Assembly (NCBI RefSeq): GCF_047495875.1 | Contig: NC_092467.1 | Location: 32,463,378-32,527,377, forward strand | DNA length: 64,000 nucleotides | Direction: 5' to 3' | Origin: Pithys albifrons albifrons | Lineage: Eukaryota; Chordata; Aves; Passeriformes; Thamnophilidae | Position numbers and translations under genes: made by a program | The notes under the pieces: generated by a model | Databases searched by the model: none | Told to the model about the DNA's origin: nothing | What the model saw: only the letters and a program-made list of their open reading frames with translations | Part shown: positions 1-11,178 of the stretch, piece by piece | Position numbering within the stretch: position 1 is the first letter of the stretch | Layout: each line of letters begins with the position of its first letter

Positions 1-159
1 CTGGAAATGCTGGTTGTGAAACCAGAAATTCATATCCAGCTGCTCATTGAATGAGGAATAGTCTGTTTGAGGGCACCTGGGTGGTGTGGAATGGGAAGAG
101 CTCAAAAGGTGACCTTTTGTTTGAGGTGGGTCCTTTGCTGAGCTCATAAAGGAGAATAT

Positions 160-345
160 TTCACAGGATCCCAGACTGGTTTGGGCTGGGAGGGACCTGA
201 AAGCTCATCCCATCCCACCCCTGCCATGGCAGGGACACTTCCCACCAGCCCAGGGTGCTCCAAGCCCTGTCCAACCTGGCCTGGGACACTCCAGGGATGG
301 GGCAGCCACATCAGCATCTCCTCCCATCTCCAGATGTTGCTGTTC
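160..345 (-). mobile_element. CR1 LINE 3'-end fragment
   Basis: Starts with GGTTTGGGCTGGGAGGGACC and continues with CCTGCCATGGCAGGGACAC, CCAAGCCCTGTCCAACCTGG and GGGACACTCCAGGGATGGGG. This is the reverse complement of the standard avian CR1 3' region. It is a short, 5'-truncated, non-coding copy. Confidence 0.85.
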
Positions 346-1520
346 CATTCAGGCCCTGGGTTTGGACTGTGTGTTTTGGAGGGTTGATCTCCCTGCTGTG
401 TGGTGGCTTTTCTTTCCCCCCCTTGTAGAAAGATGTGGCTGATCAAATGCATCTCAAATTGCAGCAGTGAATTCTCCTTATTCAGGTTTAATTCCTCCCT
501 GTTTGGTGGGATGGTTTGAAATGCCAGGCCTGGGGCTCTGTGTAAATCTGATATCAACGGATTTGCTGCTACTCTGAGGGAGCTAAAAGTGCAAATGGGA
601 CTGGGATGGGGTAGAATTAACCAATATTGGCTCTGCCCCTCATGGAATTAGGAGCACTCACTGGTGGGATGGATAGAATGAGTCTCTTGGTCATGATGGA
701 AAGGGAATAAGGAAGGCATGAAGGAAGTTTGTGTTGTTTCTCTCCTGTTGGTCTCTTCAGCTCGTGCTCCTCACCCTTCTTGTCCCTTCTCTCCACTTCT
801 GTTGTGTCTGGAAAGCTCTTCCACCACTGCAAAGTTTGAAGTTCTCTGCCCCAAACACAGCCTTGTGCTTGGCACTGCTTTTGGTTTTCTTGGAATCTTC
901 TCCAGGTTTGGGCAGGGCTGCATCCAGCTCTGCTTCTCCCATCCCCAGCCCCTTCTCTGCCCTTCCCAACCGGCCTCTGCTCCACCTCCAAGCCCTGCCT
1001 GTCATTCCCTGTCCTTACATTTTACTCCACAGTGGCTTCTCTTGTCTCATTAAAGCCCCATTAAAGCCTGGCATGTCTTTTCCTGCTGCTCCCCTTTCTG
1101 CAGCCTCCACTTCACTGATGCATTTCTGTGTCTTGCTCCAGACATTTATTTCCCTGGGCTTTGATTCCCTTCTCCCTCCTCCTTTCTTTGCCTGTCTCCC
1201 ATTCCCTGCCTTGCTCTTATTTATTCCCAGCTCTGGCTCATCTTGGCAATCCCATCTCCTGCCTCAGGCACCGAACCAGAGATCACATCCCTGTCAGTCC
1301 TGTGACATTTCCACTGCAAATTTATTCCCTCCTCTACTGCTGTCTGTGGAACTCAGTTCTTTTCCAGTACAAATGACTGTTCTCATACTCTTGACTCTCT
1401 CTGCTACTTTCTCATTTCTCTCCACTCACACTGGGTTAGTCCAACAGAAAATTGTCAATTCATAGGTTGGGTTTTTTCCCCTCCTTTGCCTTGGTTTGCT
1501 TTTCCCCTTGTCCTCAGAAT
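346..1520. other. Unique sequence, pyrimidine-rich from about 730
   Basis: No gene signal was recognised. From about 730 the + strand is strongly enriched in T and C (runs such as TCCCTTCTCCCTCCTCC), and this continues into the minisatellite that follows. Open frames here reflect the stop-poor pyrimidine bias rather than a protein family. Confidence 0.6.
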
Positions 1521-2245
1521 GTTGTTCTGCTGCTCCTTCAAAGGGCCAGATGTTCCTCAGCTCCTCAAATTCCTGTTCTGCTGTCCCTTCACAGGGCCAG
1601 ATGTTTCTGAGCTCCTCCAAATCTTCTTCTGCTGCTCCTTCACTGAGCCAGATGTTCCTCAGCTCCTCAAATTCTTGTTCTGCTGCTCCTTCAAAGGGCC
1701 AGATGTTCCTCAGCTCCTCAAAATGTTGTTCTATTGCCCCTTCCACAGGGCCAGCTGTTCCTCAGCTCCTCAAAATCTTCTTCTGCTGCCCCTTCACAGA
1801 ACCAGATGTTCTTCAGCTCCTCAAAATCTTGTTCTGCTGCCCTTCCATGGGAGCAGATGTTCCTCAGCTCCTGAAAATCTTGTTCTGCTGCCCTTCCACA
1901 GGGCCAGATGTTCCCCAGCTCCTCAGAATCCTGTTCTGCTGCCCCTTCACACAACCAGCTGTTCCTCAGCTCCTCAAAATCTTCTTCTGCTACCCCTTTC
2001 ATGGGAGCAGATGTTCCCCAGCTCCTCGAAATCTTGTTCTGCTGCCCTTCCATGGGAGCAGATGTTCCTCAGCTCCTCAACATGTTGTTCTATTGCCCCT
2101 TCCACAGGGCCAGATGTTCCTCAGCTCCTCAAAATCTTGTTCTGCTGCCCCTTCCACAGAACCAGATGTTCTTCAGCTCCTCAAAATCTTGTTCTGCTGC
2201 CCTTCCATGGGACCAGCTGTTCCTCAGCTCCTCTGTTCCTCTCCA
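1521..2245. repeat. Minisatellite, 51-bp unit, about 14 copies
   Basis: The core TGTTCTGCTG...GGGCCAGATG...TTCCTCAGCTCCTCAAA repeats every 51 bases (for example at 1523, 1574, 1625, 1676). Units vary between ACAGGGCCAGATG, ATGGGAGCAGATG and CACAACCAGCTG. Because 51 is a multiple of three, one frame stays open on each strand (1496-2260 +, 1426-1746 and 1718-2053 -); these are not taken as proteins. Confidence 0.95.
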
Positions 2246-3520
2246 CTCATCCCATGTTAAGAAGGGACAGTTCTGTGAAAGTCCATAACGTTGCAGACTT
2301 AATAGTTGGGGTTTTTTTTCACATCAAAGAGTCTAAAAGATAAATATTGGCTTCTAAGAGGTGGAACCCTTCCCTTGTGCATCCTGAACTAGAGACATCC
2401 ATCTCTCCCAAGGGACCTTTGCAATCCTGTGCCTGATTTAAGCCAAACTGACACGGATCAGAGACCATCAAAGCCCTTCCAGGACTCACAGGTACAAAGG
2501 GACAGACCCTGTTTCTCCAGGACTACTGATTAGCTGACAGCAAATTGCTGGAACAACAATTAAAAATAGGCAGAGGGGATCTGTGTGTTATAATTGTTGG
2601 CAAGTGTAATACTCTTAATTTTCAAATTGTTTCAAAGTTTGATAAAGATCTTTGGGTTTGCTTTTAAAGAGGAGATCCTGAAGGTCAGGATTCCTGAAAA
2701 GGAATCTGTACTTGATTAAAAGTGTGTTTCCATTGGCTTTCCCTTCTTGGAAAAAGAAGTACAAGCAGCACCAGCACATGGCAATCACCTGAAATAATTG
2801 TTCTAATTAATTTACTGTCAGTTATTTGTTTGAGATGATGATATGGATGGGTGGAACAGCTGCCTAAAGAACAGAGGGGAGTTTCCCACCTGTTCTTATC
2901 TGACTGTGCTGTGAGGGACAATGAGGGACACATCAGCCCAGAGCTTTTCCTTTGCCACTGAAGCATCCAGGACACCCCCAGAGCTCCCCCTGCCCTGGCA
3001 TTTCATTCTCTCCTGGCTGTTGGGACTCAGAACCAGGTAAATAATGTGCTACTGTAAAGACAAGGTATAGATTCCTGTTGCTTGGCAATGGCTCCCAACA
3101 CACCGAGGAGCAGCTTTTGATGAGGAGTCACATGCTTGGAAATGTTGTTTGCTGCCTCCATCAGTTAATTTAATCACATTTATTAAAGCCTCCTGCAGCC
3201 CTAAACACTTCAGGGAGGTAGGAAGTGTGTGTGAAACCTCACCCAAGTCAAGTTAAACTTTGGAAAGTTGTGTTAATTATCCTCCTTCTTCCAAGTGGTC
3301 CCATTTTCCTGCCGGAGCTGACAGGACATCACTGATCTCTTCTCTGATGTGCTGAAGTTGTTACTCCTGAACTGAGGAGCTGTTGCAGGGGATGGTCTGT
3401 ATTGGTGGACAAATTATTGCCTGCCAGTGTGTTCCTGGGGCGTTACAGGAGCTCGGGAAAGGCTGAGATGCCCATTGGCCTTTCCATTGGTATATCAGGG
3501 CACCATCAGTCACCCTGGCC
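2246..3520. other. Unique non-coding sequence
   Basis: Mixed-composition DNA with AT-rich stretches near 2540-2680 and 2790-2840. I see no splice-flanked open frame, known repeat or RNA gene. Confidence 0.5.
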
Positions 3521-3524
3521 CTGC

Positions 3525-4583
3525 AGCCCTGGTGCCCACCCAGGGCATGAGCAGGCAGAGGGCAGCCCTGGTGTCCATCCAGGCTGGGCATGAGCAGACA
3601 GAGCAGCCCTGGTGCCCACCCAGGGGATGGGCAGGCAGAGGGCAGCCCTGGTGTCCATCCAGGCTGGGCATGAGCAGACAGAGCAGTCCTGGTGCCCACC
3701 CAGGGGATGGGCAGGCTGAGGGCAGCCCTGGTGTCCATCCAGGTTGGGCATGAGCAGACAGAGCAGCCCTGGTGCCCACCCAGGGGATGAGCAGGCTGAG
3801 GGCAGCCCTGCTGTCTATCTAGGCTGGGCATGAGCAGACAGAGCAGCCCTGGTGCCCACACAGGGAATGAGCAGGCTGAGAGCAGCTCCTGGTGCCCACC
3901 CAGGGGATGAGCAGCCTGAGGGCAGCCCTGGTGTCTATCTAGGCTGGGTATGAGCAGACAGAGCAGTCCTGGTGCCCACCCAGGGGATGGACAGGCTGAG
4001 AGCAGCTCCTGGTGTCCATCCAGGCTGGGCATGAGCAGACAGAGCGGCCCCGGTGCCCACCCAGGGCATGAGCAGGCTGAGGGCAGCCCTGGTGTCCATC
4101 CAGGTTGGGCATGAGCAGACAGAGCAGCCCTGGTGCCCACCCAGGGGATGAGCAGGCTGAGAGCAGCTCCTGGTGCCCACCCAGGGAATGAGCAGGCTGA
4201 GAGCAGCTCCTGGTGTCCATCCAGGCTGGGCATGAGCAGACAGAGCACCCCTGGTGCCCACCCAGGGCATGAGCAGACTGAGAGCAGCTCCTGGTACCCA
4301 CCCAGGGGATGAGCAGGCTGAGGGCAGCCCTGCTGTCTATCTAGGCTGGACATGGGCAGACTGAGAGCAGCCCTGGTGCCCACCCAGGGAATGAGCAGGC
4401 TGAGAGCAGCTCCTGGTGCCCACCCAGGGGATGAGCAGCCTGAGGGCAGCCCTGGTGTCTATCTAGGCTGGGTATGAGCAGACAGAGCAGTCCTGGTGCC
4501 CACCCAGGGGATGAGCAGGCTGAGGGCAGCCCTGGTGCCCACCCAGACTGGGCATGAGCAGAGTGAGAGCAGCTCCTGGTGAG
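3525..4583. repeat. Minisatellite, 80-bp dimeric unit, about 13 copies
   Basis: Each 80-bp unit is two related 40-bp halves: one with CTGGTGCCCACCCAGGG and GATGAGCAGGCTGAG, the other with CTGGTGTCCATCCAGGCTGG and GCATGAGCAGACAGAGC. The landmark GGTGCCCACC recurs at 3611 and 3691, and so on. Some units lose one half. Long minus-strand frames (such as 3361-4383) come from this array. Confidence 0.95.
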
Positions 4584-6189
4584 CCTTCAAAGTGCCCTGA
4601 GGTGCACTGATCAACTGGTGTCCTCCACCTCAGGCTGGAGAAGAACCTGGAACCGTGGGAGGCACTTTGTGTTTTCATTCTTTGTGCTTTCCCAAGGGAA
4701 TGGAGCTCTGCTTCCCCCACAGGCTCCTTTGCCCTTCTCCTTAGCTCAGGCTTGTGTGTCCGTGCTCGTGCCAGCCCAGGACCTGGTTCAGGCTGTGGAG
4801 CTGAGAGGTTCTTGCTGATTTATGGATGTCCTCATGATGGGAGGCACCCTCTTAATGGACACTGTTCTGCAGCATCTCTGAGTTCAGGAAGGGCAGCACA
4901 CACTGAGCACCAGCAGCATGTCCTTGGACAGCATCTTTTACTGCTTTTAAAAGCTGATTTCCCTCTCTGCTCCTTGCCCTTTGAAGAGCTTTAGGAAAAG
5001 GCATGGAAATACTGGTTCAAAAATATCAGATGTATCCTCACAAAACCCCTCCAGTACCCCATTTCCTTCCTGGTGAGTTGGGAAGTTCCTTATTTTCCTG
5101 ATTGGAAGCATTTATGTGGATTTTCTGTCTCATTCAGCAGAGCTCTCCAGCCTCCCTTTGTCTCTCCCCGCCTGTCAGTGCAGTCGAGTCACAGCTCAAC
5201 CTGACACGTCATAATTCCTAAAGCATTAAATATTCCCATTCTGCTGCTGCCTGAACCTCTCAGCATGAACTCCCCCTGCCTTTCCAGCGTCCCCAGGTTG
5301 GGCTCAGCCTCTTGGTTTGGTTGCTTGTTTTATTTTGGTGTTTAATTCCTGTGCACGGTGAGTAGCAGAGGGCAGGTTGGTGCCTGGGAACTCCTCCACA
5401 GGCTCTGCTGTAGGGGAGCTCTCCCTACCAAGCCTTTGAAGCTGAGAAAGTCTTGCTGATGGTTTTGTGGAGTGTTTGGGGGATATTTGGATGCAAAGCC
5501 ACCGGAATGGACAAGGACTGCTGGGGATTTGTTGTGTAATTGATGCCTCTGCTGTGCAATCAGCTTCTTACACGCAGATCTTTAGCCCCAGACTGTCTGG
5601 GTTCACCCATCCCTCTCTTCTCCTCCTTTAAGAGCATTTAAAGTCACCTGCTTTTGACCAGTTAAAAAGATGCTCTGCACTCCTGTTACTATTTATTATG
5701 CTCCTCTTATCAGCATCAAATCTTTAACTTCCTTACCTTGCTGTTGGTTTTTTTCCCAGACCTTCTTGTCTTTAACTTCCTTACCTTGCTGTTGGGTTTT
5801 TTCCCAGACCTTCTTGTCTTTAACTTCCTTACCTTGCTGTTGGGTTTTTTTCACCTTGCAAGCACAGGAGTTGCTTTTATGGTGTTTATATCCAGGAAAA
5901 AAAAATTATTTTTCTTTTTTTTTTAATACATACAAATTAAAAATACAAATATGTACAAATTAAAATACATACAAAGGCAACTTAGGTTGTCTTTGCAGGG
6001 TGGTGCCAGGTGTGCCCTCTTTTGGGTTTTGGCAGGTCTGTTGCCCTTTGCCCGTGTGTAGATGCCAGGGCAGCTCAGCAGCTTCCAAGGAGCAGGAACA
6101 GACATTCTTGCACTCTTTGTTCCCACACAATACCATTCCTTGCCTTTTTGTCCCTCCCAGACCTTTCTCCTACCCCTCCTCAGTGCTGC
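4584..6189. other. Unique non-coding sequence upstream of the PDE4B CpG island
   Basis: Contains the small 5723-5852 repeat and an AT-rich block (5890-5980, with A and T homopolymers and a repeated ACATACAAATTAAAA-like motif). No exon is recognised. Distal PDE4B regulatory elements could lie here, but none can be pinpointed. Confidence 0.5.
5723..5852. repeat. Short tandem repeat, 48-bp unit, 2.7 copies
   Basis: TTTAACTTCCTTACCTTGCT starts at 5723, 5771 and 5819, exactly 48 bases apart. Each unit ends in a T-rich tract and CCCAGACC that looks like a splice acceptor, although no exon follows. Confidence 0.95.
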
Positions 6190-6775
6190 TCACACCTCCC
6201 GGGGGTCTCCGCAGGGACAATGCCAGGGGGTTCAGATGCCCCGAAGTGTCACCCGCTCCTCACTCCCACAGCCAGGGCAGGGCAGGGGCCACTTGTCAAA
6301 GCAACCCCGAACCAATAAGCGCGTCCTGGGTGGAGCTCCCGCCGCTCGGGGCGAACAAATTCTCAATGAAAACCTTTAATTAACCCCTGGGGGCGCAGCG
6401 CCTGGCACGGGCTGGGGGGGCATCCCTCGATTTTCGCGGTGCAGGGTTAAAATCCGCCGCTTTTCTGCTCGGTGGGCGAAGGCGAAGCGCTGGAGGGAAG
6501 GGCTTTGACGTGATGAATTTTTCATGAGCTGCTGCGCGGGGCTCGATGGCTCCGGAGCTGCCACACCGCCACCACCCTGCTGGCACACTGGCAGGGGCAC
6601 AGCTGCGCTCAGGGTGGCTTTTCCCCCCTCCTGGCTCGCCACCCTTCGCTCCGCACCGCTGTGGCTTCGGGCGGCCTTTGCTTTGCTGTGAATGAGCCTT
6701 ATCTATCCGGCTGCGCTGCGGTTTGTTTGGCACCAGCGCTTTGTGAATGGTGAGAGCTCGCCCATCGCCTGAGCT

Positions 6776-7011
6776 ATGACAGCCAAAGAGGCTTCCCGAG
6801 AACTCGCCACTCCCGACTCCGAGCTCTACATCAGGACTTTCAAAGAGCAGATGCATTTGGAGCTCGAGCTGCCCAAGCTGCCCGGGACCAGACCCACCTC
6901 GCCAAAGATCTCCCCTCGCAGCTCGCCCAGGAACTCGCCGTGCTTTTTCAGAAAGTTGCTGGTGAATAAAAGCATCCGCCAGCGCCGGCGCTTCACGGTG
7001 GCACATACGTG
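6776..7011 (+). CDS. PDE4B: First coding exon of PDE4B long isoform 3 (cAMP-specific 3',5'-cyclic phosphodiesterase 4B)
   Basis: The exon encodes 78 residues plus two bases of the next codon. It is the isoform-specific N-terminus of a long PDE4, an enzyme that hydrolyses cAMP; these N-termini direct the enzyme to different sites and partners in the cell. The middle and end (QMHLELELP, then the SPKISPRSSPRNSPCFFRK stretch at about residues 42-60, then RQRRRFTVAHT) match the mammalian PDE4B3 N-terminus I remember. The ending also resembles PDE4D5 (...RRFTVAHT), but CFFRKLLVNKS is the 4B form. The start is fixed by an in-frame TGA at 6770-6772, two codons upstream, and G at -3 suits translation. 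The exon ends ACG TG before GTAAGAG, so the split codon TG|C gives the Cys before FDVENG in the common exon. That next exon, which begins UCR1, was not found in the window. No frameshift or stop is visible. Confidence 0.93.
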
Positions 7012-7018
7012 GTAAGAG
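7012..7018 (+). other. PDE4B: Splice donor of the PDE4B first exon
   Basis: The bases GTAAGAG directly after ...ACGTG form a near-consensus 5' splice site. The phase (two bases of a codon left over) is what is needed to join the first shared PDE4B exon. G-rich runs follow within 20 bases as the satellite array starts. Confidence 0.9.
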
Positions 7019-8590
7019 CCGGCTGGCAGGGGGGGTTAACCGGGGCTGTGTGGCTGTGCCTGGCACAGGGCAAAGCCTTTACTCAATGCCAGTGGCACAG
7101 ACATCGGGCTGGAGGTGTTTGGTGTAATATCTAATGCAGCATCCCTTGTCCGGGCTCTGGCTGGCAGGGGGGGTTTAACCCAACCCGGGGCTGTGTGGCT
7201 GTGCCTGAAACAGGGCAAAGCCTTCCCTCGCTGCCCTGCCCGCCAGTGGCACAGACATCGGGTGGGAGGTGTTTGGTGTAATATCTAATGCAGCATCCCT
7301 TGTCCGGGCTCCGTCTGGCAGGGACTGTTTAACCCAACCCGGGGCTGTGTGGCTGTGCCTGGCACAGGGCAAAGCCTTCACTCACTGCCCTGCCTGAGGG
7401 TGGCACAGACATCGGGCAGGAGGTGTTTGGTGTAATATCTAATGCAGCATCCCTTGTCTGGGCTCCGGCTGGCAGAGGGGGTTTAACCGGGGCTGTGTGG
7501 CTGTGCCTGGCACAGGGCAAAGCCTTCACTCATTGCCTTCCCTCGCTGCTCTGCCCGCCAGTGGCACAGGCACCAGGCACCGGGAGGTGTTTGGTGTAAT
7601 ATCTAATGCAGCATCCCTTGTCTGGGCTCTGGCTGGCAGGGGGGGTTTAACCCAGGGCTGTGTGGCTGTGCTTGGCACAGGGCAAAGCCTTCACTCACTG
7701 CCCTGCCCGTGAGTGGCACAAACACCGGGCATTGAGAGGATGTTTGATGTAATATCTAATGCAGCATCCCTTGCCCAGGCTCCGGCTGGCAGGGACTGTT
7801 TAACCCAACCCAGGGCTGTGTGGCTGTGCCTGGCACAGGGCAAAGCCTTCACTCACTGCCCTGCCTGAGGGTGGCACAGGCACCGGGCATTGGGAGGATG
7901 TTTGATGTAGTATCTAATGCAGCATCCCTTGTACAGGCTCCGGCTGGCAGGGGGGGTTTAACCCAGGGCTGTGTGGCTGTGCTTGGCACAGGGCAAAGCC
8001 TTCCCTCGCTGCCCTGCCTGAGGGTGGCACAGGCACTGGGCATCGGGAGGTGTTTGGTGTAATATCTAATGCAGCATCCCTTGCCCAGGCTCCGGCTGGC
8101 AGGGACTGTTTAACCCAACCCGGGGCTGTGTGGCTGTGCCTGGCACAGGGCAAAGCCTTCACTCATTGCCTTCCCTCACTGCCCTGCCCGTGAGTGGCAC
8201 AAGCACCAGGCATCGGGAGGTGTTTGGTGTAATATTTAATGCAGCATCCTTTTTCCGGGCTCTGGCTGGCAGGGGGGGGTTAACTGGAGCTGTGTGGCTG
8301 TGCCTGGCACAGGGCAAAGCCTTCACTCACTGCCCTGCCCGCCAGTGGCACAGGCACCGGGCATCGGGAGGTGTTTGGTGTAATATCTAATGCAGCATCC
8401 CTTGTACAGGCTCCGGGCGGCAGAGGGGGTTTAACTGGGGCTGTGTGGCTGTGCCTGGCACAAGGCAAAGCCTTCCCTCATTGCCTTCCCTCACTGCCCT
8501 GCCCGTGAGTGGCACAGGCACGGGCATTGGGAGGTGTTCAGTGTAGGATTTAATGCAGCTTCCCTTGTCCAGGCTCCAGGCAGCTCATCC
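7019..8590. repeat. Intronic satellite, about 155-bp unit, 10 copies
   Basis: The landmark GTGTAATATCTAATGCAGC recurs near 7122, 7276, 7430, 7593, 7746, 7908, 8058, 8228, 8381 and 8542 (spacing about 150-170). Each unit also carries GGCTGGCAGGG, a TTTAACC motif, GGGGCTGTGTGGCTGTGCC and GGCACAGGGCAAAGCC. The first unit begins about 7 bases after the PDE4B donor, and the last decays around 8590. Units differ by small indels and by a CTCACTGCC/CTCATTGCCTTCC variant. Several open frames on both strands arise only from the repeat. Confidence 0.95.
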
Positions 8591-10084
8591 TTTCCCTGTG
8601 CCAGGTTAACTCCCGGGCACAAAGGCAGCACCAGTGACTGTGCCAGCCGCTGTGGGGTTGGGGGTGAACCCAGGGATTGGTTTCAGAGCCTTCCAGAGGG
8701 GGTTTCTGTGCCCTCTCACACACACCGGGGGGCACACAGGGCACTCCCAAACGCTGCCAAGGGCTTTAACTTCACTCGGAGGGGATTTTAAACCTTTTTC
8801 CTGGCTACAAACAGCCCTCCTTTCAGCCAGTTTTTGCAAGGAAACGCTGTCTGAGAGTCTTCTTTTCCCTCTCTACGAATTACCAACCCCAAATAGTCGA
8901 TTTGTGTGCCCTTAGGGTCGATTGGAGCTGCCTCTGAGTGTCAACAATCCGGTTAATCCGTGCCATAAACGGGAATCAAACCAGAGAATTCAGGGAAACC
9001 TCTCAGGATCTCACTTGCTCAGTTTGCTCTGTGTGTGCCTTGCACGGTCCACCCTTTAAATTCCAGGAGTCTCCATAAATATTCACTGACTGACTGTGGG
9101 AATTAAACCAGGAAACTTTCAGTAATGTGGATTTTTTTTGGAGCCATGTCCATTACTTTCCCATTCCATAGATTGACTCAGAGGAGGGAGGATGAAAGTG
9201 TCCCGTTGGAATCTGGATGGGCTGCTTGTTTTGGGGTGTCTGAGCCACCCATCCTTGGGTGCTGCTTTTTAACACGGAACATCGAGTTAGAATTGGTGCC
9301 TGTGAGCAACGCTGAAATATTTCAAAGCTGTGTTTCCTTCTGAAATTAATTGCTAATTGCTGGGAGTGGCTCTGCAGCTCTTACAGTCGTTCTGGGTTGT
9401 TCAACAGGAAGAAAAATCCGAGTGGAAACTGCAAACTTGGATAGCAGGGAGTTGTACTGAGTGGAACGCAGAGAACTGACTTTTAAATTTCCCTTTAAAC
9501 ATCCAGCAGTTCAAATTAGAGTTCTAGAATGATGCTGAATTTCTGCTGCCTTTTTTTTCCCCTTTTAATCCGAGCACTAATAACAACCTCCAACTGGTTC
9601 TGAGCTGTGCAGGCTTCAGGATGTTCTTCAGCATTTTAATTGGTTGTAGTTGCTTGTGTTGAGGTTTATACACATTAATTCCCTCGAACATCTGTTGTAT
9701 CTCCCAGCACTGAAATGCTGCTCGTCTGACCCCTCCCCGGTGTGTTTGGAGAAAGGGAGGCTGTGGAAAGATATTCCTGCTGGGAATTAAGGGAGGAAAA
9801 TGTGGCCAAACTCAGCTCAGGGTGTGTGGATGGGTTGGGGGAAACCATAAAAATTTGTGTTTATAGATGTAAGGAATAATCTCTTCTTGAATCCACTCCT
9901 AAAGGAGGTGGGAACCCTCAGGGTTCATTTTTTAACAGAAAGAGGGGAGGTTCTCACCTGGATTTTCAGGAGTTCTTAATGTCAGGTGGTTTTGAACTGC
10001 AGATCTGTGTTCTAACCTGGTATGGGAGGGAAATGAAGAAAATCACCCTTAGAAAGGGTGTGAGCATGAGCTTAACATGTCAAA
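8591..10084. other. Unique intronic sequence
   Basis: The first 200 bases keep weak similarity to the satellite flank (a GGTTAACTCCCGGGCAC-like stretch). After that the sequence is AT-moderate and without repeats. It contains no recognised exon. Low repeat content just inside the intron makes it a reasonable place to look for conserved regulatory DNA. Confidence 0.5.
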
Positions 10085-10092
10085 CCACGTAA

Positions 10093-11178
10093 CAAACACA
10101 GACATCTCAGGAGGGAGGGCTCTGCAGAGGGGTCTGGAGAGACCTGAGGGATGGGCTGATTCTAATGGGATGAGGTTCAACAAGGCCAAGTGCAGGTCCT
10201 GCCCTTTGGCCACCCCAACCCCTGCAGCGCTCCAGGCTGGGCACAGAGTGGCTGGAGAGCAGCCAGGCAGAGGGACCTGGGGGGACTGAGGGACAGGAAG
10301 CTCAACAAGGAGCCACCAGTGTGCCCAGGTGGCCAAGAAGGCCAAGGGGATCCTGGCCTGGATCCAAACTAGCGTGGCCAGCAGGGCCAGGGCAGTGACC
10401 CTTCCCCTGGACTCTGCCTTGGGGAGGCCACACCTTGAGTGTTGTGTTCAGTTCTGGGCCCCTCAGCTCAGGAAGGACATTGAGGGGCTGGAGCGGGGCC
10501 AGAGAAGAGCAACGAGGCTGGAGAAGGGACTGGATGTGGCACTGAGTGTCCTCTGAAACACCTCCAGGGACAGAGAATCCACCATGTCTTGATCCAACCC
10601 CACTGTGATCACCAGCCCAGGGCACTCTGTACCCCACTCTGTGCCCTGGGCTGGTGATCACAGTGGGGTTGAATCAAGGGTTGGACTTGATGATCTCAGA
10701 GGTCTCTTCCAACCCAACTGAGAAGAGCAACGAGGCTGGAGAAGGGACTGGAGCACAAGCCCTGTGGGGAGAGGCTGAGGGAGCTGGGGGTGTTCAGCCT
10801 GGAGAAGAGGAGGCTCAGAGGTGACCTCAGCACTGTCTGGAACTGCCTGAAGGGAAGTTCTGGCCAGGTGGGGGTTGGTCTCTTCTCCCAGGCACTCAGC
10901 AATAGGACAAGGGGGCACGATGGGCTCAAGCTCTGCCAGGGGAAATTGAAGTTGGAGATGAGAAAATAATTCTTTACAGAGAGAGTGCTCAGGGATTGGA
11001 ATGGGCTGCCCAGAGAGGGGGTGGATTCCCCATCCCTGGAGGTTTTTCAGCTGAGCTTGGCCGTGGCACTGAGTGCCATGATCTGGTAAAGGGACTGGAG
11101 CTGGCCCAAGGGTTGGACTTGATGATCTTGGAGGTCTTTTCCAACCCAATCAGTTCTATGATTCTGTGATTCTATGAA
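10093..11178 (+). mobile_element. CR1 LINE (ORF2 C-terminal part and 3' end) interrupted by a foldback insertion
   Basis: Translated pieces in three frames (about 10130-10280, 10320-10550 and 10730-11090) match the end of CR1 ORF2: FNKAKCR, then [31 protein letters not shown] and [21 protein letters not shown]. The 3' end reads GATGATCTTGGAGGTCTTTT, CCAACCCAATC, then ATTCTATG/ATTCTGTG octamers. ORF2 once encoded an endonuclease and reverse transcriptase; this copy is truncated at the 5' end, frameshifted and dead. A 190-bp block at about 10533-10722 interrupts it and is flanked by a copy of CR1 sequence (see separate entry). Confidence 0.93.
10533..10722. repeat. CR1-derived foldback (inverted repeat) insertion
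   Basis: The arms GATCCAACCCCACTGTGATC-ACCAGCCCAGGGCAC (from about 10591) and their reverse complement (to about 10673) are separated by about 15 bases, forming a long perfect-to-near-perfect hairpin. The block is bracketed by two copies of about 31 bases beginning AGAAGAGCAACGAGGCTGG (about 10503-10532 and 10723-10752). Similar foldbacks lie at 21.5-22.1 kb and 29.6-30.2 kb. Confidence 0.85.

Larger units (their letters stand above)
6190..7030 (+). promoter_or_regulatory. PDE4B: CpG island and probable promoter/5'UTR of the PDE4B3 transcript
   Basis: GC content and CpG frequency rise sharply over this stretch compared with the AT-rich DNA before it, and the PDE4B first exon lies at its 3' end. 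A cAMP-response-element-like octamer, TGACGTGA, lies at 6506-6513, about 260 bases before the start codon. A CRE would fit feedback control of a cAMP phosphodiesterase, but its use is inference. There is no clear TATA box, as usual for CpG-island promoters; the TTTAATTAA at about 6375 could act as an AT-rich element. The transcription start cannot be placed from sequence alone. Confidence 0.7.

Noticed and set aside
7019..8590. CRISPR-like array (regular repeats with spacers)
   Set aside because: Repeats and intervening DNA are both conserved between units, and the context is vertebrate intronic DNA; it is a satellite.
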